Of a stretch of DNA of 64,000 nucleotides, positions 9,708 through 21,590 are shown piece after piece. Every line of letters starts with the position of its first letter. Within the stretch, counting starts at the first letter, position 1. A program made the translations under genes and the position numbers. The DNA is from Chlorocebus sabaeus (Eukaryota > Chordata > Mammalia > Primates > Cercopithecidae): NCBI RefSeq assembly GCF_047675955.1, contig NC_132918.1, positions 91,441,106 to 91,505,105 on the forward strand, given 5' to 3'. A model generated the notes under the pieces. That model was not told the origin of the DNA and ran no database searches. It was given only the letters and a program-made list of their open reading frames with translations.

Positions 9708-10660
9708 GGAGCTTACAATCTAACTGAAGATGTCAAAACTTGTGAAAAACTAATTAGCAGTATTAAGCAACAAAAACATTAGAGCCAAATGCATGATAAA
9801 GGCTAAAGGCGGCCAGAGCGTATATTACTGTAGAGTAGAATAGTAAGGGAAGGCTTTGTCCTTTAGTAAAGAGATAGGAGTTGGCCTGGCCCTTGACATA
9901 GTAGTGTTTAGGTATATGCTTGTGTGGATTCCTAATAAGAGCAACTGAAAAGAAGGAGAGGGGAAGTAGTAAAGGGACAAGAAACAATTTTTTTTGAGGA
10001 ATGATAAGCAAATTATAGTTTGACAAGATTGGGGGGCATATATGGTTACCAGGGCATTACCTCATATGTGTTATATCTTTATATGTATTTATCTCTGGAA
10101 AAGCGTGCCCTGCAAAATTCCCTACAGCTGCAAGCAGATGTCACTTGATGGACAGAGGGGAATTCTGCCCCTCCGGTATCAGGAAATTATATATTAAAGA
10201 CATTGTGAAACGCTGAACCTCTTCCCTTAAATAAAAGGTTTGTTTGTAAAATGGGAAATCCACCCATAATAAATGAACAATAGGCACTGCCAGCTTAGGT
10301 CTGTTCATGACTGGATCTGCAAGAGGGCATCTTCGTTTAACAACATCTGTGATTTGATACGTTTATCCTTATTACAGTATTGTATAATTGGTAGAAATTC
10401 TGTTTTCTACAAGGAAATTGATGTTTATTAAATAAAACTGAAAATAATTACTCACTGTTTCTACCTGTTCACTTCCACTCTCCTTATCAGTAAGCGCTTC
10501 ATTAAAAGGGAGCTCATTCTTGTGATATCACCAGAGTTTTGAAATAGTCAGATCTCATACATATAGTAGCCAAAGGGAGCCAAATAATTTTCTGAATTAG
10601 AGATTTTTCCATATCTATATAGTATTCCTTTATTCTATTGTATAGATATAGGTAGTTTAT

Positions 10661-10940
10661 TTTTTATTTGAGACAGGGTCTCTGTCACCCAGGCTGGAGT
10701 GCAGTGGCATGATCACGGCTCACCACAGCTTCAACCTCCTGGGCTCAAGTAAGTCTCCCCCCTCAGCCTCCCAAGTAGCTGAGAATACAGGTGCCTGTCA
10801 CCACACCTGGCTAATTTCTGTATTTTTTGTAGAGACAGGGTTTCACCATGTTGCCCAGGCTGGTCTCGAGCTCCTGGGCTCAAGTGATCTGCCTCAGCCT
10901 ACCAAAGTGCTAGGATTACAGACGAGCCACTGCGCCCGGC
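10661..10940 (-). mobile_element. Alu SINE
   Basis: TTTGAGACAGGGTCTCTG to ACTGCGCCCGGC. Imperfect duplication TATAGGTA near both ends. Confidence 0.94.
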
Positions 10941-10976
10941 TATAGGTAACTTATTTTAAAATTTGTCCTTGGGTTG

Positions 10977-11267
10977 CTGGGCGTGGTGGCTCATGCCTGT
11001 AATCCCAGGACTTTGGGAGGCTGAGGCGGGCGGATCACCTGAGGTCAGGAGTTCGAGACCAGCCTGACCAACATGGAGAAACCCCATCTCTACTAAAAAT
11101 ACAAAATTAGCCAGGTGTGGTGGTGCATGCCTGTAATCCCAGCTACTCGGGAGGCTGAGGCAGGAGAATCACTTGAACCCGGGAGGTGGAGGTTGCGGTG
11201 AGCCAAGGTCACACCATCTCCATCCTGAGCAACAAGAGTGAAATCCCATCCCCCCCCCAAAAAAAAT
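10977..11267 (+). mobile_element. Alu SINE
   Basis: GCTGGGCGTGGTGGCTCATG to a C-rich then A tail. Duplication TTGTCCT(T/C)GGGTT on both sides. Confidence 0.95.
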
Positions 11268-11439
11268 TGTCCTCGGGTTGTTTTCTCCTTTCATGACTAC
11301 AAATAGTGCTACAGGAAATAACCTTGTACATTATCTGTTTTGCACATATGCAAGGATATCTATTAGATAAATGCCTAAAGGGGAATTACTAAGTATGTGC
11401 ATTCTAAGTTTTAATAGATACTAAGTTGTCTTCAATAGA

Positions 11440-11650
11440 CGTTCATCCATTCATTCATTAAGTATTTGTAGATAATGAGCACCTACTACATTCTAAGCCT
11501 GTACTGTTCTGGAGTTTGGGTTACAGCAGTATATACAACAAAGTCCTGGGTTTACAGTTGGGGAGCAGAGACATAAATGCATAGAATAGTGTCATCAGAT
11601 GATAAGTGCTCAAAAGAAAACAGGGTGAAAAGGAGAATGATAGAGGGGAT
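11440..11650 (+). mobile_element. Ancient L2/MIR-class repeat
   Basis: TCATCCATTCATTCATTAAG, GAGCACCTACTACATTCTAA, ACTGTTCTGGAGTTTGGG, then a stretch ending in GATAAGTGCTCAAAAG. The same family is seen near 6590..6740 and 22200..22400. The family name is uncertain. Confidence 0.55.
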
Positions 11651-12065
11651 GGGAGCCACTGTTTTAGATCATGTGATGAGCAAAGGCCTGAAGGAGGTAA
11701 GGGAAAATTGGTATGCATTTCAGGATTAGCAGGGAAAGGTAAGTGCGCTAGACCTGGGGCTGGAGTGTGCCTTGCATGTTTGAGGAGGAGCAGGAGGCCA
11801 ATGTGGCTAATACAAATTGTGCAAGAGAAGAAATGGTAGGAGATGAGGTTGGAGTGCGTTTTACCAATGCGTAGTACTTACCATGAGGGTTGTACCAACT
11901 TAAACTATCAGCAATACATTTGAGTACCCCCATTTCCCCCATATACTCATCAATGGAGAATGTTACAAACTTTTCAAGTTTTGCCAATTTTGTAATATAA
12001 AAGTGGTATCTCATAGTTTTGATTTGCATTTCTCTTATTTTGAGGGGGTCTGAGTATCATACATT

Positions 12066-12339
12066 TAAGAGCCTTTTTTTTTTTTAAAGACTGAGTCTCT
12101 GTCGCCAGGCCGGAGTGCAGTGGCACAATCTCAGCTCCCTGCAACCTCCACCCCGTGGATTCAAGCAATTCTCCCACCTCAGCTGCCTGAGTAGCTGGGA
12201 CTACAGGCGCCGCCACCACGCCTGTATTTTTGGTAGAGACGGTTTCACCATGTTGGCCAGGCTGGTCTCAAACTCCTGACCTCAGGTGATTCACCCGCCT
12301 CGGCCTGGGCCTCCCAAAGGGCAGCCACCGCGCCCTGTC
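12066..12339 (-). mobile_element. Alu SINE
   Basis: Poly-T, ACTGAGTCTCTGTCGCC to CACCGCGCCCTGTC; small internal deletions. Confidence 0.93.
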
Positions 12340-12454
12340 AAGATTATTGATTTGAAATATCATCTTTCTCATATACTAAATTCCCACATGCATCAAATAG
12401 TTACCTTTTAATGATGTTATTATCATCTGCAGCACACTTCCCAATTCGTGTTTT

Positions 12455-12745
12455 GTTTTTTCTTTTTGAGACGAGTCTCGCTCTGTCGCCCAGGCCGGAG
12501 TGCAGTGGTGCGATCTCGGCTCACTGCAAGCTCCGCCCCCCGGGTTCCCTCCATTCTCCTGCCTCAGCCTCCAGAGTAGCTGGGACCACAGGCGCCGCCA
12601 CCTCGCCCGGCTAGTTTTTGTATTTTTAGTAGAGACGGGGTTTCACCGTGTTAGCCAGGGTGGTCTCAATCTAATGACCTCGTGATCCGCCTGCCTCGGC
12701 CTCCCAAAGTGCTGGGATTACAGGAGTGAGCCACCGCGCCCGGCC
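12455..12745 (-). mobile_element. AluY
   Basis: TTTTTGAGACGAGTCTCG to CGCGCCCGGCC. A run of about 28 T follows at 12751..12778. Confidence 0.95.
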
Positions 12746-12746
12746 A

Positions 12747-12778
<32 letters not shown>

Positions 12779-12815
12779 ATTTAAGGCAGCCCTATAGAGA
12801 CAGAAAGAAGATGAC

Positions 12816-12910
12816 GGCTGCCTGGGGCTGAGGCTGGGGCTTGATTATGGCTGCCTGGGGCTGAGGCTGGGGCTTGATTATGGCTGCCTGGGGCTGAGGA
12901 TGGGAACTGA
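12816..12910. repeat. 33-bp tandem repeat, about 2.9 copies
   Basis: Units begin at 12816, 12849 and 12882 (GGCTGCCTGGGGCTGAGG...), nearly identical. They sit between a long poly-T run after a minus-strand AluY and a plus-strand Alu. Confidence 0.93.
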
Positions 12911-12974
12911 CTGCAGGTGGGAATGGGAGATGATATTTTGGGAGTTGATGCAAACACTTTAAAACTGGATTGTG

Positions 12975-13273
12975 ACCGGGCGCGGTGGCTCACGCCTGTA
13001 ATCCCAGCACTTTGGGAGGCCAGACGGGCGGATCAGGAGGTCAGGAGATCGAGACCATCCTGGCTAACCCGGTGAAACCCCGTCTCTACTAAAAATACAT
13101 TAAAAAAAAAAAATGAGCCGGGCGTGGTGGCGGGCGCCTGTAGTCCCAGCTACACGGGAGGCTGAGGCAGGAGAATGGTGTGAACCCGGGAAGCAGAGCT
13201 TGCAGTGAGTGGAGGTTGTGCCACTGCACTCCAGCCTGGGTGACAAAGCAAGACTCCGTCTCAAAAAAAAAAC
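12975..13273 (+). mobile_element. AluY
   Basis: CCGGGCGCGGTGGCTCACG to a poly-A tail. Duplication AAACTGGATTGTG on both sides. Confidence 0.96.
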
Positions 13274-13900
13274 AAACTGGATTGTGTCTTGTTTTCACAG
13301 TTCTATAAATTAACTGTAATTGATTTGTGCACTTAAAAACAGGTAAATGTTATGGCATATATTGAGCTATATAAATTATGTCTCGATAAAGCTGTTAAAA
13401 AATAGGAAACAAATGTCTGCAGACCGTTGTTTTAAGACTGAGCAAGGGGGACCAAAGATACATGTAAAACTTCCTTGCGCCCACACAAAGGTGGAGGTTG
13501 AAAAAGGCTGGAGAAGGGACAGAATAAATGCATTTATTCAGTAAACACTTTTGAGTATTTACTCTGTGGAAACTCCCCAGGATGTCTGGAAACAGACAGC
13601 TTTCAAGGAGAAGGAAGAACAAGACAAAAGACTGATGTAGTTATGGTCAGGCCAGTTTATGATGCGAAGAGCTGGTTGAGGTTAAACGATTTCTGTTTTC
13701 CCTTAAATGGTGCAACCAGAGCCATGGGATTAGAGCGAGACGGGAAGAAGCATAGGAGAGAGGGAGTAGTTAGGATGAAAAGAGCAGGTGAGCAGAGGAC
13801 CTTTTTTCAGATGGAAGGCTAAGATTGGATATGTTCAACATAGATGGAGAAAGTATATTCTGAGGGTGTCAAACAAAACTGGATAATCCAGGAGTTACAA

Positions 13901-14325
13901 TTTTTTTTTTGAGATGGAATCTAACTTTGTCACCCAGGCTGGAGTACAGTGGTGAGATCTTGGCTCATTGCAACCTCCACCTCCCAGGTTCAGTGATTCT
14001 CCTGCCTCAGCCTCCCGAGTAGCTGGAATTGATTACAGGCACCTGCCACCACGCCTGGCTAATTTTTGTATTTTTAGTAGAGATGTGGTTTCACCATGTT
14101 GGTCAGGCTGGTATCGAACTCCTAACCTCAAGTGATTCACCTGCCTGGGCCTCCCAAAGTGCTGGGATTCCAGGCATGAACCACCACGCCCAGTTAATTT
14201 TGTATTTTTAATAGAGACGTGGTTTCACCATACTAGTCAGGCTGATCTCAAACTCCTGACCTTGTGATCCGCCCGCCTCGGCCTCCCAAAGGGCTGGGAT
14301 TCCAGGCATGAGCCACCGCACCTGG
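13901..14325 (-). mobile_element. Three-monomer Alu
   Basis: A normal dimeric Alu (to about 14194) runs directly into a further Alu segment with its own TTTAATAGAGACG to CGCACCTGG. The whole 425 bp is bounded by one duplication, CCAGGAGTTACAA (13888..13900 and 14326..14338). Confidence 0.9.
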
Positions 14326-14654
14326 CCAGGAGTTACAAATTAAAGAGAATCTCCCCCATCCTCACCATCTCCCCTGAAAAAACAACTGACAAACTAACAA
14401 AAGAACTTCCCATGGTCACATTTACAAGAGACCGTTGATGGTTAAATTAGCGACCTTCAAGCTCAAAAGTATTTATGAAGTCTTCCTCTCAATGGTCCAC
14501 CATTTCACACTATAGCAGATACTGCTGATTACCTACTCAACATCCTTAATCTCCTTTATTGCCTGCAGAAGTCCAATTTTGTTGTTCAAGTATAAGCCTC
14601 TCACACAAGTCTCAGATCCAGAGGCAAATCCTGACTGATCTAAATAAATCTCTG

Positions 14655-14955
14655 GGTGTAGTATGCTCATGCCTGTAATCCCAGCACTTTGAGAAACCGA
14701 GGGGAGAGGATTGCTTGAGGACCTGGAGTTCAAGACCAGCCTGGGCAACATAGTGAGGGTGCCCCCCATCCATCTCTACAGAAATTTAAAAAAATTAGCC
14801 AGGCATGGTAGTGCACACCTGTAGTTCCAACTACTTGGGAGACTGGGGAAGGAGGAATTGCTTGAGCCAGGAGTTCAAGGCCTCAGTGAGCTATGATGAT
14901 ACCACTGTACTCCAGCCTGGGTGACAGAATGACACTGTCTCTAAAAGAAAGAATA
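14655..14955 (+). mobile_element. Alu SINE, J-like
   Basis: GGGTGTAGTATGCTCATGCC to CTCTAAAAGAAAGAAT. Old and diverged. Confidence 0.92.
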
Positions 14956-15255
14956 GGCCGGGTGCCGTGGCTCACGCCTATAATCCTAGCACTTTGGGAG
15001 GCTGAGGTGGGCAGATCACCTGAGGTTGGGAGTTCGAGACCAGCCTGGCCAACATGGAGAAACCCCGTCTCTACTAAAAATACAAAATTAGCCGGGTGTG
15101 GTGGCGGGTGCCTGTAATCCCAGATACTCGGGAGGCTGAGGCAGGAGAATCGCTTGAACCCAGGAGACGGAGGATGCAGTGAGCTGAGATCGTGCCATTG
15201 CACTCCAGCCTGGGCAACAAGAGTGAAACTCTGTCTCAAAAAAAAAGAAATAAAG
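14956..15255 (+). mobile_element. Alu SINE
   Basis: AGGCCGGGTGCCGTGGCTC to an A tail. Inserted in the tail of the previous Alu. Single-copy sequence follows to 15660. Confidence 0.95.
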
Positions 15256-15661
15256 AATAAAATTTAAAAATGAATCATAAATACCAGTGATCCCATTCCA
15301 TTGTCTATGATCTGTTCAGAGATGGGCCCATTACCTGGTTCTGACCAATGAGATGTGAAAGTGTCTACAAGGACTTGTGAGAAAGATGTTCTAGATTTCT
15401 TCTCTGCCTTTTGGCTGAGATCAATGGTAGAAAGGTGTTCTGTATTTGTGGGAGAAAAGAAAAGGCCCCTCTTCTTCTCTAGACGTGATTGTGTCTGAAT
15501 GTGGTATCGGGAAATACTGTGGTCGTTTTGTTGCCAGCTGAGGATGACAGTCATTATTAATGAGGGCAGAACAAAGAGAATCACAGAAAGAAGGATACAG
15601 AGCCCTGATACACTGCACATGGAGGCTGTCCTACCTTGTAATATGAAATAACAAATTTCCC

Positions 15662-15954
15662 ATTTGATTGATTGATTGACTGATTGAGACGGAGTCTTGC
15701 TCTGTTGCCCAGGCTGGAGTGCAGTAGTACAATCTCAGCTCACTGCAACCTCCGCCTCCCGGGTTCAAGCAATTCTCCTGCCTCAGCCTCCCAAGTAGCT
15801 GGGATTATAGGCACCCACCCGGAAATTTTGTATTTTTAGTAGAGATGGGATTTCACTATGTTGGCCTGGTTGGTCTGGAACTCCTGACCTTGTGATCTGC
15901 CCACCTCGGCCTCCCAAAGTGCTGGGATTACAGGCGTGAGCCATTGCAACCAGT
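15662..15954 (-). mobile_element. Alu SINE
   Basis: (TGAT)n tail, GAGACGGAGTCTTGCTCTG to TTGCAACCAGTC. Confidence 0.94.
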
Positions 15955-15981
15955 CAAATCTCACATTTTAAAAACCAATTT

Positions 15982-16297
15982 AGGCCAGACACAGTGGCTC
16001 ACATCTGTAATCCCAGCACTTTGGGAGGCCAAGGCAGGCGGATCACCTTAGGTCAAGAGTTCGAGACCAGCTTGGCCAATATGGTGAAACCCCATCTCTA
16101 CTAAAAATACAAAAATTGGCTGGGCATATTGGAGCATGCCTGTAGTCCCACCTACTCAGGAGACTGAGGCAGGAGAATCGCTTGAACCTGGGAGGCGGAG
16201 TTGCAGTGATCCCAGATCGCGCCATTGCACTCCAGCGTGGAGACAGAGCAAGAACGTCCCAATAAATAAATAAATAAACAAATAAATAAAATAAAAG
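15982..16297 (+). mobile_element. Alu SINE
   Basis: AGGCCAGACACAGTGGCTC to an (AAAT)n tail. 16300..16979 is single-copy with no gene seen. Confidence 0.95.
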
Positions 16298-16979
16298 ACA
16301 ATTTAAATTGGTATTTTTCTGTTTCTTGCAGCAAAAAATTCTGTTAACAAGAGAATAAGCCTTTTCTATTAGCCTCTTCCATCTCTAGACACAATATGAA
16401 CCAACTGTGTCTCAAGAATAGGCCCGGAGACCTCTGGGAAGAGATTGATACAGTGGACAAAGCAGGCATAAGGGATTGAGGAAGGCCAGGAAACTGGCAA
16501 GGGCAGCGCACAGCAGTGGACCTTGGAATCTAAAGCTGAATAGAGTCCTGTGGAACCAGGAGGCAGTGAGTAAAATGATAGGGACTGACTCATTGCACCA
16601 GGACAGATTTAGCAAGTTGTGTCAGGTTTGCTTGGGAGAAAACAGATAAAGCAATTGGGTCAGAGAAGGGGAATGCTGAGTTAAGAGATCTCGGAAGTTT
16701 ATAAGCCCCGGTGCTAATGAGATCCAGCCTCTGCACGTTCCAAACCGAGAAAGATAGAGACGGAAGTACAGGAAATCAAGAAAGTTATAGAGTCTTGTGA
16801 AATCAAGGAGTCTAAAGGAGCAACAGCTTAGATGTTGAAAGATCCTGGAAACATTGATGAGCGGCAAAAGGGAGAATAAAATCAGCCAGATCCTAATGTC
16901 ACTTGGGTGGGTACAAAATGCCTACTACGGTTTTGGCAACTGCACCAACAATTGGAAGAAGAAAATGTAAAAAGATGGA

Positions 16980-17191
16980 ATTGTAATCCCAGCACTTTGG
17001 GAGGCTGAGGCGAGGGGATCACCTGTGGTCAGGAGCTGGAGACCAGCCTGACCACCATGGAGAAACCCCATCTCTACCAAAAATACAAAAAACTGGCTGG
17101 TTAGGATGGTCTTGATATCTTGACCGCGTGATCTGCCCTCCTTGGCCTCCCAAAGTGCTGGAATTACCGGCATGAGCCACCGCGCCCGGCC
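16980..17191. mobile_element. Rearranged inverted Alu pair
   Basis: 16980..17099 reads as the plus-strand 5' half of an Alu (TTGTAATCCCAGCACTTTGG to CAAAAAACTGGCTGG). From 17100 the sequence switches to the minus-strand 5' part (TTAGGATGGTCTTGATATC to CGCGCCCGGCC). No tails are present. Confidence 0.88.
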
Positions 17192-17657
17192 TAACTCAAA
17201 ACTTTTAATCTCTTCCCTTACTTTTCCTTTTTTCTCGCCACCCTGAAATTAGAATTGTCAACTAGTAACAAAAGAAGTTTTGAGAGATTTACATTTTATA
17301 TTTTTCATATCCATTTTAATTTGAGAAGTACTAACACACTCCAAAACAGGGAAAGACTAATAGAAGAAGTTAAGAGATTGAAGAATACATAAACTTGTGT
17401 TAACTCTCCCAAACTATCCAAAACTTACAACAAGGCAAAAATCAGGGCCACTTGTCTTTTCAATGTCATACTGGGGCATTATTTAAAAGCTTGCACAGGG
17501 GTTATTTAATTTTCTAGAACAATGGAACTGTTTGACTTTGCTGTTGACTATTTGATTAGAGCCTAGACATGGTGCAGCTACATATTAACTTGAAGATTTC
17601 TGCCCAGTAAAAAAGACAACTGTGAAAGTTATAGTTCATTTCACTACAGGGCATTTC

Positions 17658-17938
17658 CCCCTTGAGACAGCGTCTCACTCCGTTGCCCAGAATACAGTGC
17701 AGTGGCTGGATGCCAGCTCACTGCAGCCTCTGCCTCCTGGACTCAAGCGATCCTCCCGCCTCAGCCTCCCAAGTAGCTGGGATTACAAGTGTACACCACC
17801 ACGACTGCTAGTTTTTGTATTTTTAGTACAGATGGGATTTCACTATGTTGGCCAGCCTGGTCTCGAGCTCCTAACCTGAAGTAATCCGCCCGCCTCTGCC
17901 TCCCAAAAGATTACAGTTGTGAGCCACTGTGTCCAGTC
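17658..17938 (-). mobile_element. Alu SINE
   Basis: CCCTTGAGACAGCGTCTC to ACTGTGTCCAGTCC. Single-copy DNA lies on both sides (17192..17657 and 17939..18169). Confidence 0.93.
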
Positions 17939-18169
17939 CATTAACCACTTTTATATCTAAACTAACAGTCTTATTTTAACTTCCCTTTGTGAATGCCTGT
18001 AAATACTCTTTGAACTAGCTTTACATCTTACTGGTCTGCTTCACCAATGGGTTAATAAGTCTTAAACACGGATTCATTTTCTATTTATATGGGAATTTTT
18101 TTTTTTTTAATTTTGAAAATTATACTTTGGCACTGATAGCCTGTATGATAAAGAGATGAACATCTTTTT

Positions 18170-18482
18170 AGGGCCAGCTGCAGTGGCTAATGCCTGTAGT
18201 CCCAACACTTTGGGAGGTTGAGGCAGGAGGATCAGGTGAGTCCAGGAGTTCAAGACCAGCCTGGGCAAAAAGTGAGACCTCATCTCTGCAAAAAATACAA
18301 AAAAATTAGCTGGATGTGATGGTGTGCACCTGTGGTCTCAGCTACTAGGGAGGCTGAGGTGGGAGGATCGCTTGAGCCTGGGAAGTGGAGGCTGCAGGGA
18401 ACTGAGATTGAGTCATTGTACTCCAGCCTGGGTGACAGAGCAACACCTTGTCTCAAAAATAAATAAATAATAAATTTTAAAA
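18170..18482 (+). mobile_element. Alu SINE, J-like
   Basis: GGGCCAGCTGCAGTGGCTAA to an (AAAT)n tail. Confidence 0.93.
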
Positions 18483-18517
18483 AACATTTTAGCCTTTTGG
18501 GGCATGCTTGGATGCTT

Positions 18518-18824
18518 TTGTTTTTTGTTTTGTTTTGTTTTTTGAGGCAGAGTCTCACTCTGTTGCCCAGGCTGGAGTGCAGTGGCACAATCTCAGCTCA
18601 TTGCAACTTCCACTTCCCAGGTTCAAGTGATTCTCCTGCCTCAGCCTCCCAAATAGCTGGGACTACAGGCACACACCACCATGCCCAGCTAATTTTTGTA
18701 TTTTTAGTAGAAATGGAGTTTCACCATGTTGGCCAGGCTGGTCTCAAACTCCTGAGCTCAGGTAATCCACCTGCTTTGGTCTCCCAAAGTGCTGAGATTA
18801 CAGGCATGAGATACCACACCCAAC
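18518..18824 (-). mobile_element. Alu SINE
   Basis: TTTTGTTTTGTTTTTTGAGG to ACCACACCCAACC. Followed by single-copy DNA to 19110. Confidence 0.95.
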
Positions 18825-19110
18825 CCCCTTTTGGGGTATGCTATTGATGCAACGGACTAACATATTTTACATTTTCCACATTTCTACCTATGAGAGGAGC
18901 TGACAGGTAGAATGGAAGCAGGAAAGAGCAGCAAATTGGAGGCAAAAAAAAAGAAGAGGTCAAGTTGAGAAGCCAGACGGGGTTACCTGCCTCTGGATCC
19001 CAGCTGGCACAAGTAAGTAAGCTGTGTCACTATCTTCCTGACACTGCGTCTGGACAGGCCTACACTAGCACTGCCAAGTTAATCAGTGGGGTTCTAGAAT
19101 TTCTATGTAA

Positions 19111-19419
19111 GAGAGCCTAGGGCCAGGTGCGGTGGCTCACGCCTGTAATCCCAGCACTTTGGGAGGCTGAGGCGAGCGGATCATCTGAAGTCAGGAGTTC
19201 AAGACCAGCCTGACCAACATGGTGAAACCCATCTCTACTAAAACTACAAAATTAACCCGGCATTGTGGTGCGCCCCTGTAATCCCAGCTACTCAGGAGGC
19301 TGAGGCAGGAGAAGCACTTGAATTCGGGAGGTGGAGGTTGCAGCAAGCCAAGACTGCGCCACTGCACTTCAACCTGGGTGACAGAGTGAAACTCCGTCTC
19401 AAAAAAAAAAAAAAAAAAA
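19111..19419 (+). mobile_element. Alu SINE
   Basis: GGGCCAGGTGCGGTGGCTC to a poly-A tail. The minisatellite begins about 20 bp after the tail. Confidence 0.96.
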
Positions 19420-19436
19420 GAGGCCAGGGGCAGCAA

Positions 19437-21590
19437 TCTAGTTGGAAGGTTGGGGTGTGTGGGTAGTAGCTAAGAGAACTGCAATGTAGTTGGAAGGGTG
19501 GGGTGTGTGGGTGGTAGCTGAGAGAATTGCAACATAGTTGGAAAGGTTGAGGTGTGTGAGTGGTAGCTGAGAGAACTGCAATGTAGTTGGAAGGGTGGGG
19601 TGTGTGAGTAGTAGCTGAGAGAACTGCAAGGTAGTTGGAAAGGCTGGGGTGTGTGAGTGGTAGCTGAGAGAATTGCAATGTAATTGGAAGGTTGGGGTGT
19701 GTGGGGTATGTGGGTGTGTGGGTGTGGAGTGTGTGGGTGTGGGGTGTGTGGGTGTGTGGGTGGTAGCTGAGAGAATTGCAATGTAGTTGGAAGGTTGGGG
19801 TGTGTGGGTGTGGGGTGTGTGTGTGGGGTGTGTGTGGGGGGCGTGGGTGTGTGTGGGGGATGTGTGGGTGTGGGGTGTGTGGGTGTGTGGGGTGTGTGGG
19901 TGCGTGGGTGTGGGGTGTGTGGGTGTGTGGGGTGTGTGGGTGCATGGGTGTATGGGTGTGTGGGGTGTGTGGGTGCATGGGTGTGTGGGTGTGTGGGTGT
20001 GGGGTGTGTGGGTGTGTGGGTGGTAGCTGAGAGAATTGCAATGTAGTTGGAAGGTGGGGTGTGTGGGTTTGGGGTGTGTGGGTGTGGGTGTGGGGTGTGT
20101 GGGTGTGTGGGTGGTAGCTGAGAGAATTGCAATGTAGTTGGAAGGTGGGGTGTGTGGGTTTGGGGTGTGTGGGTGCGTGGGTGTGGGGTGTGTGGGTGTG
20201 GGGGTATGTGGGGTGTGTGGGTGCATGGGTGTGTGGGGTGTGTGGGGTGTGTGGGTGTGGGGTGTGTGGGTGTGGGGTGTGTGGGTGCATGGGTGTGTGG
20301 GGTGTGTGGATGCATGGGTGTGTGGGTGTGTGGGGTGTGTGGGGTGTGTGGGTGTGTGGGGTGTGTGGGTGTGTGGGTGTTTGGGTGGTAGCTGAGAGAA
20401 TTTCAATGTAGTTGGAAGGTGGGGTGTGTGGGTTTGGGGTGTGTGGGTGTGGGTGTGGGTGGGTGTGGGGTGTGTGGGTGTGGGTTGTGTGGGTGTGTGG
20501 GCGTGGGGTGTGTGGGTGTGTGGGTGTGGGGTATGTGTGGGGGGTGGGTGTGTGGGTGTGGGGTGTGTGGGATGTGTGGGTGTGGGGTATGTGGGGTGTG
20601 AGTTTTTGGGTGTGTGGGTGTGTGGGGTGTGTGAGTTTTTGGGTGTGTGGGTGTGTGGGTGTGGGGTGTGTGGGTGTGGGGTGTGTGGGTGTATGGGTGT
20701 GGGGTGTGGGGGGGTGTGAATGTGGATGTGTGGTGTGTGGGTGTGTGGGTGTGGGGGTTTGTGGGTGTGTGGTGTGTGGCTGTGTAGTGTGTGGGCATGT
20801 CAGTGTGCAGTGGGTGGGTATATGGGTGTGTGTGGTGTGTGGGTGTGTCGTGTGTGGGTGTGTGGGGTGTGTGGATGTGTGGGTGTGAGGGTGTGTGGGG
20901 TGTGGGGTATGCATGTGTGTGGGGTGTGTGGGGGGTGGGGTGTGCGTGTGTGTGGGGTGTGCGGGTGTGCAGATGTGCGGGTGTGTGGTGTGTGGGTGTG
21001 TGGTGTGTGGTTGTGTAGTGTGTGGGCATGTGGGTGTGCAGTGGGTGGGTGTATGGGTGTGTGTGGTGTGTGGGTGTGTAGTGTGTGGGTGTGAGGGTGT
21101 GTGTGTGTGGGGTGTGGGGTGTGTGGGTGTGTGGGGTGTGCAGATGTGCGGGTGTGTGGTGTGTGGGCATGTGGGTGTGCAGTGGGTGGGTGTATGGGTG
21201 TGTGTGGTGTGTGGGTGTGTAGTGTGTATGTGTGGGGGGTGTGTGGGTGTGTGGGGTGTGCAAGTGTGCGGGTGTGTGTGTGTGTAGTGTGTGGGTGTGT
21301 GAGGTGTGGGGTATACGTGTGTGTGGGGTGTGTGGGTGTGCCGGTGTGCAGGGGTGTGTGGGGGGTGGGGTGTGTGTGTGGGGTGTGTGGGTGTGCCGGT
21401 GTGCAGGGGTGTGTGGGGGGTGGGGTGTGCGTGTGTGGGGGGTGTGCGGGTGTGCAGATGTGTGGGTATGCGTGTGTGTGGTGTGTGCGGGTGAGTGTGT
21501 AGGGTGTGTGGGGGGTGGGGTGTGCGTGTGTGTGGGGTGTGCGGGTGTGCAGATGTGCGGGTGTGTGGGTGTGTAGTGGGTGGTAGCTGA
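19437..21590. repeat. G-rich minisatellite, 48-49-bp unit with expanded GTGTGGG tracts
   Basis: The left part (19441..19683) consists of regular units of 48-50 bp starting at about 19441, 19489, 19537, 19586, 19634 and 19683. Each has GTTGGAAGG, a short GGGGTGTGTGGG core and GGTAGCTGAGAGAA. Rightwards the unit ends recur (about 19783, 20045, 20133 and 20409) while the GTGTGGG core lengthens from about 12 to several hundred bases. The final unit end is at about 21579. The plus strand is almost free of C and has many runs of three or four G separated by short loops, so it can form G-quadruplexes. It starts just after the A-tail of an Alu at 19420. Confidence 0.95.

Noticed and set aside
19437..21590. 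Regular repeat array considered as a CRISPR or satellite
   Set aside because: Units are contiguous without unique spacers, of minisatellite type, in a primate genome.
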